DNA of 64,000 nt from Paragonimus skrjabini miyazakii (lineage: Eukaryota; Platyhelminthes; Trematoda; Plagiorchiida; Troglotrematidae). The DNA lies in contig JTDE01000897.1 in assembly GCA_014338405.1 (NCBI GenBank), positions 56,175 through 120,174 on the forward strand, in the 5' to 3' direction. Shown piece by piece: positions 46,915-59,424 of the stretch (position 1 is its first letter; each line of letters opens with the position of its first letter). The notes beneath the pieces were generated by a model, which made no database searches, was not told the origin of the DNA, and was given only the letters and a program-made list of their open reading frames with translations. Made by a program: the position numbers and the translations under genes.

Positions 46915-49050
46915 CGGTCAGTGTCTGACATCTACACAACAATCGGTGACAGTAATTATCGACACTAGCCTGACCTAACTCACTTTCTTTCCTTTCTAGC
47001 CTGGCCGATTCGACTTATTTTTCAACTACCTGTAACTCTCAATTCGAATTCCAGTGATTTTAAATAGAGTCTATCTTTAAGTCGCTTCCCTTTTAACTCA
47101 ACAAATAACACTTCAAAGTGTGCGTTGTTTGTAATACACTTATTACCAATATGAGAATCAACATTAGAACGAACAACAAACTCTTTTCTCAGCTTCGTCA
47201 TCAGTCGCAGCTGCTGGGAAGACTGTATAATTCTTCGTAATAGGCGTCGACGAAGCGTTATTCTTGGACTTTCGAAATGACAAAACAATTTTGATGTGAT
47301 GGATACAAAAGATTGATTTAATTTGCCAATGTTCATAAATCCAATTTTCCAAACCCTTGAAGCCCACATGGCCTGATAACGTTCAGTCGATCAAGAATTT
47401 ATAGCAACTTGCTAACTGAGCTATTCGCATAATTTTGACGCGGGGTATGTGAACAGTTTTCTGTGTGTATTTCAATGAACGTTTCATATTCCGGTGACTT
47501 TCGATGTGAATCGATATTACCAGTCTTAGTGGGACGTGCTTTTACAATTGTCTCGGCTCGTTGAGAAATGGACCAGGGACATAATCCTATCCACTGTATA
47601 AGTGTCTCTTTTTATGTGAAGGACCGAAATGCTACCAGGTGTGAGTTCCGAGTTAGCAATTGTGTTCTAATTGAACTGGAGAAAGCGGCACTAAAACGCC
47701 ACTAGCAACCGGAAGGAAAGATCTCAGGACTTTGAACTCAACCTCAAAATTAACAAAATCACTGGCTTAGTCGATAAAAAGATTGTGCTGAACGGAAAGC
47801 AAGAAAAGAGAACAGTTTCAAACAGCTCTGTGATTCAATGAATGAACATTAAGACTATTCATTACAAACGGTTAAAAATTTTATTTACCTTTCTTCTGCT
47901 ACTATATAACTGCGCACCACTACGATGTACACTCAATAGAATGTAGCAAAACGATCTCGAGAGAGACATCATTCAGTATTACATTTATTAAGTACAACGA
48001 TGATGGTCACGAAGTTAACTTACCCGCTACATCATGTCACCAGTTTGTTGAATAACTCTCATCATACTTCGGATAAGATGATGGATTAATCTCTTAGGAT
48101 GAAAAAAGATAGAACCAAACGGGCGAAAGATTCATTTGCGTCCTGATTGCAAGACAACGCATCGGTGACGTTATACTCGCATTTGGACAATTCAAATTAC
48201 AATATTTGATACAGTGAATGGTCTCGGAGATCACAATCAGAAGACAGATGAGTACAGACTATTCCGTTAGCCAAAGCATCTAATCCGAAATTCATGCTCT
48301 GTATGTGGATTTTTGGCATACTGAAATAAAGGTTATATCCAGAACTAATCCCAAACTCAATTCCTTGAGACTTGGTTGCAGAGAATAAATGATATCAGTG
48401 TGACGGATAGTAGACAAAACACAATTGTGTAAATCACATGATACTATACACTTTTCATTTTACACCGCACTTTTTAATCCAACTGAATTCAATAAGAGTG
48501 AAAAGGTGACTTTCATTTCGATTGACATTTTGTACATTACACTTAATAGAAACAGGTTCCCAAATAATAATTCTGTCGAGACACAGATTCCAGATTGTCT
48601 TACAAACAGGAACTTCTGGTTCTAGCTCTTGTTGCTTCAATGTCGACTGATGTCTATGGAACTAAGACTGATGAATTGTGTATCCGACGAATAGGGTACA
48701 GTCACTTCGGTATTGAAGTTTAAAAGAACATTTACATACGTTCAGTATTATATTGTTTCTTGGTTTGTCTCGGAGGCTGTCATCTGATCATGTTCATATT
48801 TACAAGATTTAACAAAACACGGGTCTCCATAGGCCTCATACTGGGCACTATCTCTCTCGGACTCGTTTAGGGTAACGAATATTCAGTGATTATACCATTG
48901 CTTGTATGGTGAACAGTGACCGCCCTTGCTTGTGTGCGTTATGACGAAAAACCAATTGAGGTGGTGTATAAAAGTGTCTGATTATGTCTTTTATAAAGCA
49001 TTCTTCCCCAGTTACGAATTTGAATAGTGAAATCAGAAGACCGGTTTTGC
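46915..49050. other. No gene recognised
   Basis: The minus frame 47,022-47,369 lies directly upstream of the BEL/Pao gag relic and might contain the gag N-terminus, but no motif supports this. Frames at 48,425-48,625 and 48,455-48,640 overlap on opposite strands. The rest has nothing I can defend. Confidence 0.35.
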
Positions 49051-49059
49051 AAGATAGTA

Positions 49060-50010
49060 ATACCATTTCGTATGTTCTCGTCATTTGCTACACATAACAG
49101 CGGTGGACATCAAAAATATTTAGGCGAATTAGGTTCATAAATCATAACTCTGTCATTGGTCAAAACCATAGGAGACGGAGATCCAAGGTCAACAGGGTTT
49201 GCACACAGAGGACGAGCTTGCTACGCATGACCAGCAGCGCCTCGAGTGACTCGAGGATGATGGGCTTGTGATGAAGCATCAGCACACGGAAAGCGTTTGT
49301 CGGGTCGACCACACGTCCGGTCTCTAGCACGAGTTTGGCGATCGAAGTAACTACCTTGCGTCATTTGGTCGGGTCGCCTCGGGTCACACCACACATCAAG
49401 TCCTCGACATAAGTGGACCCATGCTGCTTCATTCTAAGCCGCAGGGATCGATCAGTTCCGTCAATGTAATTGTCACCGCAGCTGCAGGTGAACTGGTAGA
49501 TACAATGTGAAATGGACAGTTCTGAAATCCGAGTCTTAATGTGAGGAAGTGTGAGTGACTTGGTGCGATTGAGTAAACGCAGTGTAGCTGCACTGCTCGT
49601 ACGTTGGATGACCTGTGTCAGTCGTCGCGTTAGAAACGACATATTACTATCTCTTTTGTACGGTAACTGCATGTACACTGGTTTCTTTGAAACAGACGCT
49701 TCTTGTGGGTTAACTATTTTCCGTTTGCTGTGAAAGTCAATGAAACCCAGTGGATAACCGTTGGAGACGAGGGTCTCACGACTAAATTTCAACTCTGTAT
49801 CTAGTATATCACCTGTACATATAGTTCGCGCTCTGTTAAAGGGAGCGTTTGTGTTGTATGGGTGAGAAACTGTTGAAGTTCAAATATTGTCCTCCCCAGG
49901 TGAACTTACGGTGTACTGGTCGACACACTGTACCATCCTGCCGTCGCTTGATGCTGATATCCAGTCAAGAGGAGAACCTCCTTTTCATTTTCTATATAGA
50001 ACACGTCTAG
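49060..50010 (-). mobile_element. Penelope-like element relic, best-kept C-terminal half
   Basis: The minus strand reads in order ENEKEVLLL (about 50,000), LDISIKRRQDGTV, RKFTWGGQYLNFNSFSP, NRARTICTGDILDTE, then the 143-codon frame 49,361-49,792: KFSRETLVSNGYPLGF, LRLLNRTKSL, CIYQFTCSCGDNYIDGTDRS (GIY-YIG, with YIDGT for YIGRT). Below 49,361, VVTSIAKLVLETGRVVDPTN and SKLVLCVQTLLTLDLRLLW complete the C-terminus at about 49,150. The tail aligns with 25.1-25.2 kb and holds a mutated core CAAATGA, 11 nt, GAAA (49,088-49,067). Few frameshifts are present, but the RT palm is missing, so it is 5' truncated. Confidence 0.88.
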
Positions 50011-50599
50011 CTAAGTTTCTTTTTGTGTAGCTCTTAAGGAAGTTTATGTAATCAGCGCTGTTTCTATATCAAAAGATTTGGACATGACCAAGGCAATCAA
50101 TTTTAGGCACACATAAAATATCGGCTTAGAATAAGGTGACGTGAGTGAAAATATGTGGGACAACACAAGTTTATCATGACTTAAGAAGTGAAAATCTGTA
50201 ACTGTTGGTCTAGTTAACGTGCAACGTTAAAGTCTCCCACTTCAAAACGATTTTGTACAGTTTTTCTTGCTTTCTCCACAGTTAAGCTGTATTGTCTTTA
50301 TTTTTTGTCAAAATTATCAGCACCCTGGTTTACTTTTAGGAAAGCTTGACCTGCCTATCTGATGCCGTTCATTTTTATGCCTGCCACAGAAAATTATCTT
50401 AGTGCTCCTGATCATCACAAATTCATAAGTTCATGTGTTGTTTCATAAAGCCTTTGTTTTGGTCGCGAGAATATTGTACTGGACGGTTGATAAGTATAAA
50501 CAAAGACTGAACGGAACCAAATAAAAGGTAACCTTAATGGAACTGTTGGCAACATTCATATCAGCAACAAATACTGAAACACACCTGAGCAGCATCCCG

Positions 50600-51690
50600 T
50601 CAGATGTGCGTGTTTGATGACCCGTGGGACCGAGTTAGAATGGAGCTTAGGAAACTTGCAGTGGAGGCTGTCTTTCACAAAGGTGCCGATGGAGTAATAT
50701 TTTAGAACTCTCAACTAATTCATTTGTGACCGTATAGTTGGGTAATGCACTCCAGTGTGAATAGTTTCTAACTGTGAAACAGTTCCGTATGCAAAGCAAC
50801 CTACCCATTCCATTACTCATTTTCAACTGGTGACCTTAAACGTCCATCCTCATTTAATGGGAGCAGATGTCCCAATGAATGACCCAGGGTGTGAACTATT
50901 TGCAGGTAAGAATTAAGTCTCCTCTGATGTGTTTGCAACTGACTAAAAATTGACCGAATTCCGCCAGTCTTTCTGGGTAGAGGATTTTCCTGTGCTCCTC
51001 ACTACTCTTAGTGATCCATTTATGAACACTTTCGAAAAGTTTCAAGTCAACTTTAAGCTAAGAATGGCAAGCCTGTCTGTTCGTTTCCAGTCGCACATAG
51101 TGTAAATCATTCCAAGGTGGAAGGTTCCACAAATTTTTTTAAGGTGTTTAGTGTTATTTGCGTCCTTTTAACCACGTCAGATTCAAACTGTCTGCGACTG
51201 CGGTCCCCATGTCCCTTTTGCATGATGATACGAGTAGCTTTGTGTCACCAAGGCAGCAGTCTGCACAGTTTTCTTGATGTACATGCATGACTTTACACTT
51301 GTTGACATTTAACTGCAAGTTATTCTTTACAGACTACTGATTTAGACAGTTTAACTCGTTCTGGAACTGTCTGGAGTCTCGTGACATCGGGGTAAACCAA
51401 GATCGACGATTCATGTTGGGGAGTTTATTATTCAACATTACTAACTTACTGTAAATTTCAACGCAACAGCTGATCAAAAATCAATCGAAATGACATTGCT
51501 TTATCGCGCATTTTGAATGTTTGTGTTTCCAATCGCAACTTTTCTGCGGTTGACTTTCTAAAACTGGAACAATCTACCATTTTATCTTTTCTTGGAAAAT
51601 TGTCAAACACAGATTCAAACAAAAGGTTTCTGTATACATCAGTCTGTAAGTCTCCCATGAATCCTATGAAAGAGCAAGTCACCAAACAGT
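50600..51690 (-). mobile_element. CR1-like LINE reverse-transcriptase relic
   Basis: The minus strand carries the C-terminal half of a CR1-type RT, frameshifted several times. LQLNVNKCKVMHVHQEN at about 51,275-51,325 is the conserved LNxxKCKVMHLG block. CLGDTKLLVSSCKRDMGTAV follows. Further on, LFESVHKWITKSSEEHRKIL, YPERLAEFGQF and IRGDLILTCK-like text match LEKVQRRATK...YEERLxxLxLxxLxxRRxRGDLI. Near 50,660-50,760, NYSHWSALPNYTV and LVESSKILLHRHL match the WNSLPxxVVxAxSVxxFKxxLD end. The frame 51,458-51,685 lies upstream and may be the linker, but the catalytic palm is gone. Confidence 0.78.
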
Positions 51691-51872
51691 ATACTCACCG
51701 GTTACTACTCGCATTTCAGTCTTTACTGTTTCGATATCGAACTGTGCCAGGTAGAACGTTTACACTTTACGCGTTTGATCTCCAACATTTTATCTACCAA
51801 CTCCACCTCTTGCCTGTGAACAGTCAGCTATCACCTAAAACTACCAATCCATTTCACACGAAGTCGAAGTGA

Positions 51873-54800
51873 CGAAGTTATCTATCACGGTGACGGGACG
51901 TTTGCGAGCTCACTAAGCAATCCGGAAAAATCAAGCAAAAGCAGCGTTCACATGTAGTTACCAGACAGGTTTACGAAACCTGAGCAGATCAGATCGGTAA
52001 TCAGTGTTCCCTAGGAGGAAACTGGGATAATAATCATAATACTGTCCTGTCATCGCGATGACGCTGGTTGGCTGCCCGATTCTTACGCACTGGTGTTGTT
52101 TTCGTTCTTTGACTGCCTACAAAATGGGTCGGGCTGATTCAGTAGAAGCGAGGATGTAGCGATGTCTATCCTTGCTCTATGTTCCATGGTCAATTTGGCC
52201 AGCCACAGGTGTTGAATCTGAGTTTGGTTTCTCATTATGTCTGAGTACTAAACGAATAAGATCAAATTAAGCCGACTTTCCCAGTTACAAAATGTGATCA
52301 AAACAGTTAGAATATCATTGCCAGATCGAGTCAGAAATATTTGAACCTACGGTTTGGCAAAAATATCAGTATTGTGATATGATAAAAAGTGTACTCAATA
52401 TGAATCAACCCGTCTACCAGTCCATCTACAATAGAAAACAAGAACAAACAAAAGCATAACAGCTAATACTTGGTGAGTGCTGGAAGATTACCAATTGAAT
52501 CGGCAGTCAGAAAAGCTCTACAAAATTGAGACGCGGTTGAGAGAAGTGGCGGCGTATCCTAAAACGACACTGTCTTCACCCTGTTCAGGCTAAGTAGGAT
52601 ATTTGGAGCATAGCATCAGTTTGTGCGGGGCATTGCGTACCCAACTCATAAAAGTGTTACCGACGCAGTAATATTTGGCAAAGGAATGTGGGGGACGGAT
52701 TTAGCACTGCGCCAAGCCCTGACTTTGAGAGAATTGCCACTGTACGGTCGAACTTCAAGGTCACGTTAACATCCCTAATGAGTCGGATGAGAAAATTGGA
52801 AACTATTTTGATGAATGGACTTGACTAGAATTGAAAGCATAGGTAGACTTAGAGACAATTGTAGTTTCACGATTCATAATTTAAGGAACAAAGGATATTT
52901 AATCAATTTTGGTCTAATCGTATGAAGTTCATTCATACGTAGGCCACAGATGAACGATCGATCAGCTTTCCTTTCCTGAAGTATAGAATAAACCGTGTTG
53001 ACTAAATTTTGTTTATCAAACTGATCATAAAATGACAACGAATGACCGTATCGTTTTTGATGTGGGTCCCGGTGATGTCATCTAATTTGCCTGGATATCT
53101 GTCCAATAGACTGCAATATGTACTTGATGAGCTGATTCACATTATAGGCGAAAGAAAGAAGGTGTCAAAGACGTTGCCGCCTATCTTTCTTCCAGTTATT
53201 GGTAGAATTATATTAACTGGCGTACCGCACTGAATATCCCGTGGATAGCAAATCTAAATGTTCATATTACTTAAAGTCAATAGTAGTGAAGTTAAACAAA
53301 TCACACGGCTCGAGCTCAGTTATCTTCCCATCTGTATACGGATTGAAATTTTACCGTAAGTAGTTAATAGACCCTAAGATCTTAAGAATATTGTGTACTA
53401 TGAAGTTGAGTTTGATAGACATACAATAAATTTGATAAACAGCTAACATTGGAAGATAGAATTGACGTTATTGAAACATTACAAAAACTCAACAGTTCAA
53501 CAGATATTTGATGTCAATATCCGATTGTTTCATAAAGCTCGGCAGTGGTACCACAGCGTCAGCAGATTATCGAATCGGTCCATGTTCCTCAACTTCCGCT
53601 TCTGAGTTGAACTGTGAAAGTTGTGAAATTAGGTACTATGAAATGTGGAGAACTGCAGTGAGTAAATACCTATCGCTTGATAAGGCTGATGTCTGGCTTC
53701 AAAAAGCACAGCACCCTAGAAGATGCGATTGCTGTTATCATTTAGCAGGCGTGTAGTGGAAAAACACTATGTAACTGTGTCCAAAGGCTTCCTGACAATG
53801 TCCCCAAGGAACAGTTATCGATGGAATGTGGCCTTTCGAATAACGAAAGGGTTCATGGTGTCATAGATTCGATGAATAGGGAGAATGCAGAAGAACTTTT
53901 ACGGCATGTAGCTAACTTTACACACATGAAGCCAGTCATCGAAGGGCCTTCTTTGAGCCTAGAAGAGTCCCCTTCAAAACAATGTACGTAATTCTCACCA
54001 TGGATAGACAAGGTCCAAACAGCTGACACATGTCTGAACATTCACCACAAAACGCACTATGTTGACTACCTTTGCATAAATGATAAAACGCAGAGTTGGT
54101 GACGCTCAATCCCACGACCATACAGCAAGAACATGTGAGCTCGGGTCTCTCAATATTTGTGAGAAGATGTTCTTAATATTGTTCCCGTGCAAGGTATTAT
54201 GTAACTATCTTTGACAGAGTACTCATAACCACTCTATAGGGAATTACTCAGGCAATTGTTTCAGTGAACAATTCCTAAGGAATATTTCTTCTTGTTGTTG
54301 CTGTTGTAGTTGTATTCACAATCATACTGCGGGTTTACCTACTGGAGATCAACATCTGCTGGTTTCTGGCATCACCTCGGCATCTGTAAGCTCAAAACTA
54401 TTACCGACAACGGAAATAAACACCAGGCAATAGACTCCTCAAAGTAATCAGCCACTGTCTCAAGAACTACATAGTTGTACAAACGAAAATGAGAAGACCA
54501 CACAGTTAGACAGACTGACGTTAACATGTGTAGATAATAGCCGACAACTTACTTTTATGAGGCGGAAACCAAGCGCATACACTTATTAAGTTGATTACTT
54601 GAAATACTGGTCGGATAGTAACTGAAATAGATCGGTCTGCACATAAGGTCACCCTAATGTCTGCCTTATCTGGACTTGCAGGCCTTTACACCAGAATTCA
54701 GTAAGTGTCAAAAACTAAAGATCTCTCAATGAAAACCCGAAAACTGACTCAAGCACACTTGTAGTTGCTTTGCTAAACCGTGATGAAATTGAGTTCTATT

Positions 54801-55630
54801 GACCGTTTATTCGAACCCCGACACAGCAGACGATTTAACCAAAAACCGGTCCAACGTCATTTTAAGGTAGCACATAAGGATTGAACGAACAGTTTCAGTG
54901 TTACATCTCTTGTTATTCACCAAGTTCCTTATTCTGTATTGCACCAATCAGCTTACAGCGTGTGGCTTTGCGTGTGTCATTGAGATGAGCCGATAACAGA
55001 CTCAGATTTCCTCAATACATTTATAAATCTGAATTTCTGTCTCATGAATAACAACTTCTTATTGCAGTCAGTCTATTGTCTTTTCCTTATCAGATACCCG
55101 TTGGGCTTGAATTCAAGTACGAGTCCTAGTGTTACTCTAGGTCCTTAACTCCGAGTATTATTGGGACCCACTAGTCTCTCAATGTTTTTCGTTAGTAACT
55201 CTTGGATTGTGGATGGCACATTTATCAGCACATACAAGATCAGACAGTATATATTTTCCGAGTGACCCAGAAATCTGGCTATGATCACACAATCGCATGC
55301 CTGGTGACGACATGTGCAATGGCAGCAGCATAGTAGTGGAAAGGATCACCACTTCCTACCTCTAGCAAATCGTTCTTTGGAATATAGTTCAAAAATCACA
55401 CGTCACAAAACCATCAAAATGAACGGGTCTAGAAATTAACGTCTCGGTTTGTCTCAGTGTGCCCTCGAGGTTTCTTTACAAAATATGCCGGAACACTTCA
55501 TGAGCACCCTCACCAGTGTAGGTGTGTAGCGTTTTTTCACCAGAAAATCGCTAGAAATGATCCATGATATCAGCGTCACGCAATAAGCGAGAAGCTTTCT
55601 GTGGTTATTGCGTTATCCTAATGATATTTA
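51873..55630. other. No gene recognised
   Basis: The 119-codon plus frame 51,513-51,872 overlaps the LINE on the other strand and is probably a shadow. Frames 53,042-53,233 (+), 53,508-53,756 (+), 53,853-54,041 (-) and 53,936-54,121 (-) are unassigned. The 53,508-53,756 frame (LGSGTTASADYRIG, CESCEIRYYEMW) looks protein-like but lacks a convincing splice context. Confidence 0.35.
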
Positions 55631-55631
55631 G

Positions 55632-55751
55632 AAGGATGAACTATGGAAGCAATACGATAGAGGGTTGAATCACCAAGAGCCCATTGTGCGGCGAGCTACC
55701 ATGCCTCGCTTCACTGGTGAGCTTACGAAAGACGAGTTATGTGAACTACTG
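55632..55751 (+). CDS. Candidate internal exon, 40 codons, possibly EF-hand-like
   Basis: Exactly 120 bp between a TTTAG acceptor (55,627-55,631) and a GTATGT donor (55,752), phase 0 on both sides, so it could be skipped without a frameshift. The product starts KDELWKQYDRGLNHQE and ends FTGELTKDELCELL. The helix-loop-helix rhythm (ELWKQYD ... LTKDELCELL) recalls EF-hand proteins such as the tegumental calcium-binding proteins of flukes, but the loop lacks the regular Asp/Asn ligands and is too long. Adjacent exons were not located. Confidence 0.3.
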
Positions 55752-55759
55752 GTATGTAC

Positions 55760-57395
55760 AAGCGTGGCGTGAAGCTGTGAATATTAACAGTCTGCAAATA
55801 TGTGCTCACTTACTGCAGTAACCAACGGTAAACAAATATGGCACGTTTAGTGGGAAAAATCAACGGAAAAGCCGCCAACGGGAGCACAGAACTGAAGTTA
55901 ACTGACTGCACTGGCGATAAACCATTATGTTCTGGATGTCTGATACATAACAGAATTTTACGGCACTGACAAATTTAGGAAGCGATTATTTTGCAATAAT
56001 TGTCAGCTCCATAGTCACCATTGCATGATAGCTTTCGCCTAGTCTTTGAGTCGCTGAATCCCAGGATATCATTTTAACTAATAGCTAATTCACCATATGT
56101 TTGTTGATTAGCTATAAACTATGTAACATATGGTTTCGTCCCGCTTGCTGAATACTGCTCCAATGCATTTAATGTATGTACCGAAATGACATCACATTTT
56201 AAGAGTTCACGAACAAATACCACGAGGTTTCACCTTTAGTAGTCTGCTGAGTGAGATGAAAAAAACAAACTCATAGGTGGCCAGCCATATAGTTCTGTAA
56301 ACGGAACCGTTCGAAGTGGCTGAAAAGTGTGAATCGATCTTACTAATTTCTTCTGATTCTCCCGTGAATGAATCCTGTTTAGTGAATACAAACAAGAGTT
56401 AAATTCATCGTAGGCTTGTCATTTGCATTAAACACGTATATACGCTTACCTTGATATTGTCTATTTTTATAGACTTGAATGTTCACCATACCTAGTATGT
56501 TCGAGAGTACTTTGGTTAAGCATGATTTCAAATACAAACATCACGTCTATCTTCTCTTTACAACAACGCAGTCTACTATACAAACTAGCCGGTCTTAACA
56601 TGTCCATATCAACGAAGAAACTGATTTACAAATCGGGGAACTGTAGCCAACTCACAGTTACCTGTTGACCGATTTGTATTCTTTTAAATATAACTGAAGC
56701 ATAGGCATACTGAAAAAAACTTTAGGTCGATTACAGTAAAGATGTTGTTTTTTAATTCACATTCAACCAACGATTTTTCTTCAACCACACCATCAAGATT
56801 CAAGACTAACTTTTATCAGCAATTAATTCTGTTACCAGTAAATGACTGTGAATACAGTTCGTTCATCAGAAATTATATTCTGATCCTGTAAACAGAGAAA
56901 ATATTTCTAAACGATAATCTTATGAATTAAGTGAATGTCCATTTTGTGAAATTGTGCAACTTCGGTTTTTCCACGCTTGAAAGTAACAACTAATGAAAAC
57001 AACTACAGCCTGTTTATTTATTTTGTACAATGGGTCTGTAATGCTATTGTTTCAGATTTTAACTTACGGGCTTTTGGCCCACACTTTCTGATGGATTTTT
57101 CAGGTAAATTTACAATTGTTTACATAGGTAGCTTCCGGGACGCGCGTAATCAGAATGGACAATAAAATTCGAATAACCCATTTGTAAGGCATGTTTTGTT
57201 ACTACAAAAATTCTGATGATTTTTGTCTATATTTTTTTGATATTTTACAGTATACCCGAAGAGGACTGAGATCGCAGTTGCTTCGATGTGACTGACATGG
57301 AACAGTGCGCAATGCTTGGTAACATTTGTAACAAAATTGTCCATTCATTAGATTGAACGATGGAGACATATGAATCCTACACTGTTTGCATAGAG
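55760..57395. other. No gene recognised
   Basis: Frames at 56,207-56,395 (-), 56,977-57,165 (+) and 57,150-57,477 (-) show no motif. The last of these overlaps the 3' LTR remnant of the Gypsy element. Confidence 0.4.
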
Positions 57396-57399
57396 ATTT

Positions 57400-57640
57400 T
57401 GTAGCGCTGGACCGGAATAGCACATAGAACTTCTTTCTGAAGATATTATGCAACACGTAGCAGTAAGTCAAACACAATTGCCTTCCTGGCTCGTCTGACT
57501 TCCTGTTGACTCAGGGTCTTCGTGCACAGCACTGACGTAACAGTCTGAAAGATGAACAGAACAACCGTGGAGGATTTACCATTTCAAATTTAGCCCGTGC
57601 GCGCTTACTAGTTTTTATCGCGCGCTACACAACTTCTCTC
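57400..57640 (-). repeat. Gypsy 3' LTR remnant
   Basis: Direct homology with 61,165-61,340: shared landmarks are AACACG(T/C)AG, TCGTCTGA, GACTCAGGGTCTTCG or GGCTCAGGGCCTTCG, and ATCGCGCG. The exact ends (TG...CA) could not be fixed because the two copies have diverged to roughly 65-70% by eye. Confidence 0.6.
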
Positions 57641-57689
57641 TCCGCTGAGCACCGTTCCCCGTGCATCACCTGTGTCTAGATCATTGGGA

Positions 57690-59016
57690 ACCTAGACCTC
57701 CAGCCCGACTTCGGGGAAGTCTGCCAGTGGTTAACGGACTGTAGCCTGCTGTATAGTTTTAGTCGGTTGAAGTTAACCATAATCAGCTGACTGTCAGTCC
57801 CTGTCAGTCCAATAAGGTTTTAGGTAGTCTCCGAGAATATTCGCTTGACAACATACGGTAGTGTCAACTGTTTATGCATCTTCACTGGGACTCTCAGGTT
57901 CACAACCGTTTTGTGCGGCCACGCTCTTTCGCCAACTTTTAAATGGGCTACAACTACTCGCTTGTCGTGATAGTCCTTTGGATGCTTGTGAGATGTTTCA
58001 GTTGTGTTCGTGTCAAGTAATGGGCCCACCGAAGTATGTCCAAAACGTTGCTTACTTATTGTGCAGCTGACCATCCGGCATCTGATGGTGGTCTCACACT
58101 TCAGCCGGTCCATAAAAATGTGGAGTCTGATTAGTCGACGCAGGACTAGCAATGCGTTATGCTCACAGGTACTCTAGTATAGCTAAGTCTCATCCGGCGA
58201 TATTCACTTCTGTAAAAACCTCAGGAATACTCTTGAAGGATCGGTTCGTTCTTTCCGCCTGTCCGTCGCCCCGCGGGTGGTAGGCTGCAGTCAACGTTTT
58301 ATCAATTTCACGAACCAAGCAATTTTCAAAACAGAAGCCTTGATCTGAATGGAGTTGGTCAGGGGCTCCTCAAAGACACACCCGATAGTCAACAATAGTT
58401 GCTGCTACCGTTGATGTGTCCACCTCGAAAAGCTGGACTGCTTCGCGCCTTCTGGTGAAGTAATCGGGGTGTCTCAAGCAACGGCCCCATAATGTCAACG
58501 CTGATCAATTCATAAGGGTATTTCGCATTCCTAACTAGGACGGGTCCTCGACCTCCTATTTGGGAGTGTCTGAAGGTACCCCATTTTTTGCACTATTGGC
58601 ATAACAACCTGATATGGCCAGGAAAATATTAGTCGTGCGGCCGCCTCCAGTTTGTTTATTTCCGCATGGCCATACATTTAATGCTTGTTTGTTAGAACTT
58701 CGTGTGCCAAGGATTGAGGAACCACAAACCTTCTCGTGTAATCAGGTCCATATTGAATAAACAACACTCCTTCCGCTATCTTGAGCTGTTCCCATAAAAC
58801 CAAAAGGCAATGGGAATCGTATCTTTTCCCTTCCACTTCTGCGCTCGTTGGTCTCTCATTAGTGTCCTCGCACTTTTCGTAGATTAGCACAGTCTGCTGA
58901 TTCGATGATTCAACCTGCTGCCAGCTGCCATATTCTGCACACAGTAGACTGAGCTGCGTTACGTGTCGTGTACCACTGGGCGGACAGAGGCCATGATTGC
59001 GCGCGGGACGCTTCAA
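57690..59016 (-). pseudogene. Gypsy integrase
   Basis: From the linker frame 58,678-59,016 (LWEQLKIAEGVLFIQYGPDY, FVVPQSLAHEVL) into the HHCC zinc domain (YGHAEINKLEAAA near 58,640), a decayed catalytic core (HSDQGFCFENC near 58,330) and the C-terminal region in frame 57,820-58,152 (YHDKRVVVAHLKVGERAW), ending near 57,700 with FNRLKLYS. The enzyme inserts the reverse-transcribed DNA. Stops and shifts make it non-functional. Confidence 0.82.
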
Positions 59017-59424
59017 TAGTGAGCCAGCGTTAGAGTGTCAGTTGCCGAATCTATGTTCACATAGGAAGTCATATTCCTGTAGGACCTGCTGTCATCAGGC
59101 TAACTGCCCCTCTGGATCTTCGATGTATTGCAACTAGCTGATGGACTGATGGTCCGTGTGCATAATAAAACTTTTGCTCAAAAGATAATGCCGGAACAAC
59201 AGCAGCACAGGCATTTTCTCTCTCGTCGTACAGTATCTCGTTTCGCGTTTACTTAGACACCGGCTACTGTATCCTATCACCCGTTCTCCACCCTCTTGTC
59301 TTCGTTACAAAAGAACTGCTCTGACTGCACTGTCGCTTGCACCGGTGTCCGCAGCATACTACTCAACATGTGGAGACAAGTACGGGAAAGCTAATACTGG
59401 CGTCGTGAACAGAGTTTCCCACAG

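Noticed and set aside
51513..51872. 119-codon plus-strand frame as a host gene
   Set aside because: It overlaps the CR1-like LINE region on the other strand and shows no domain or splice context.
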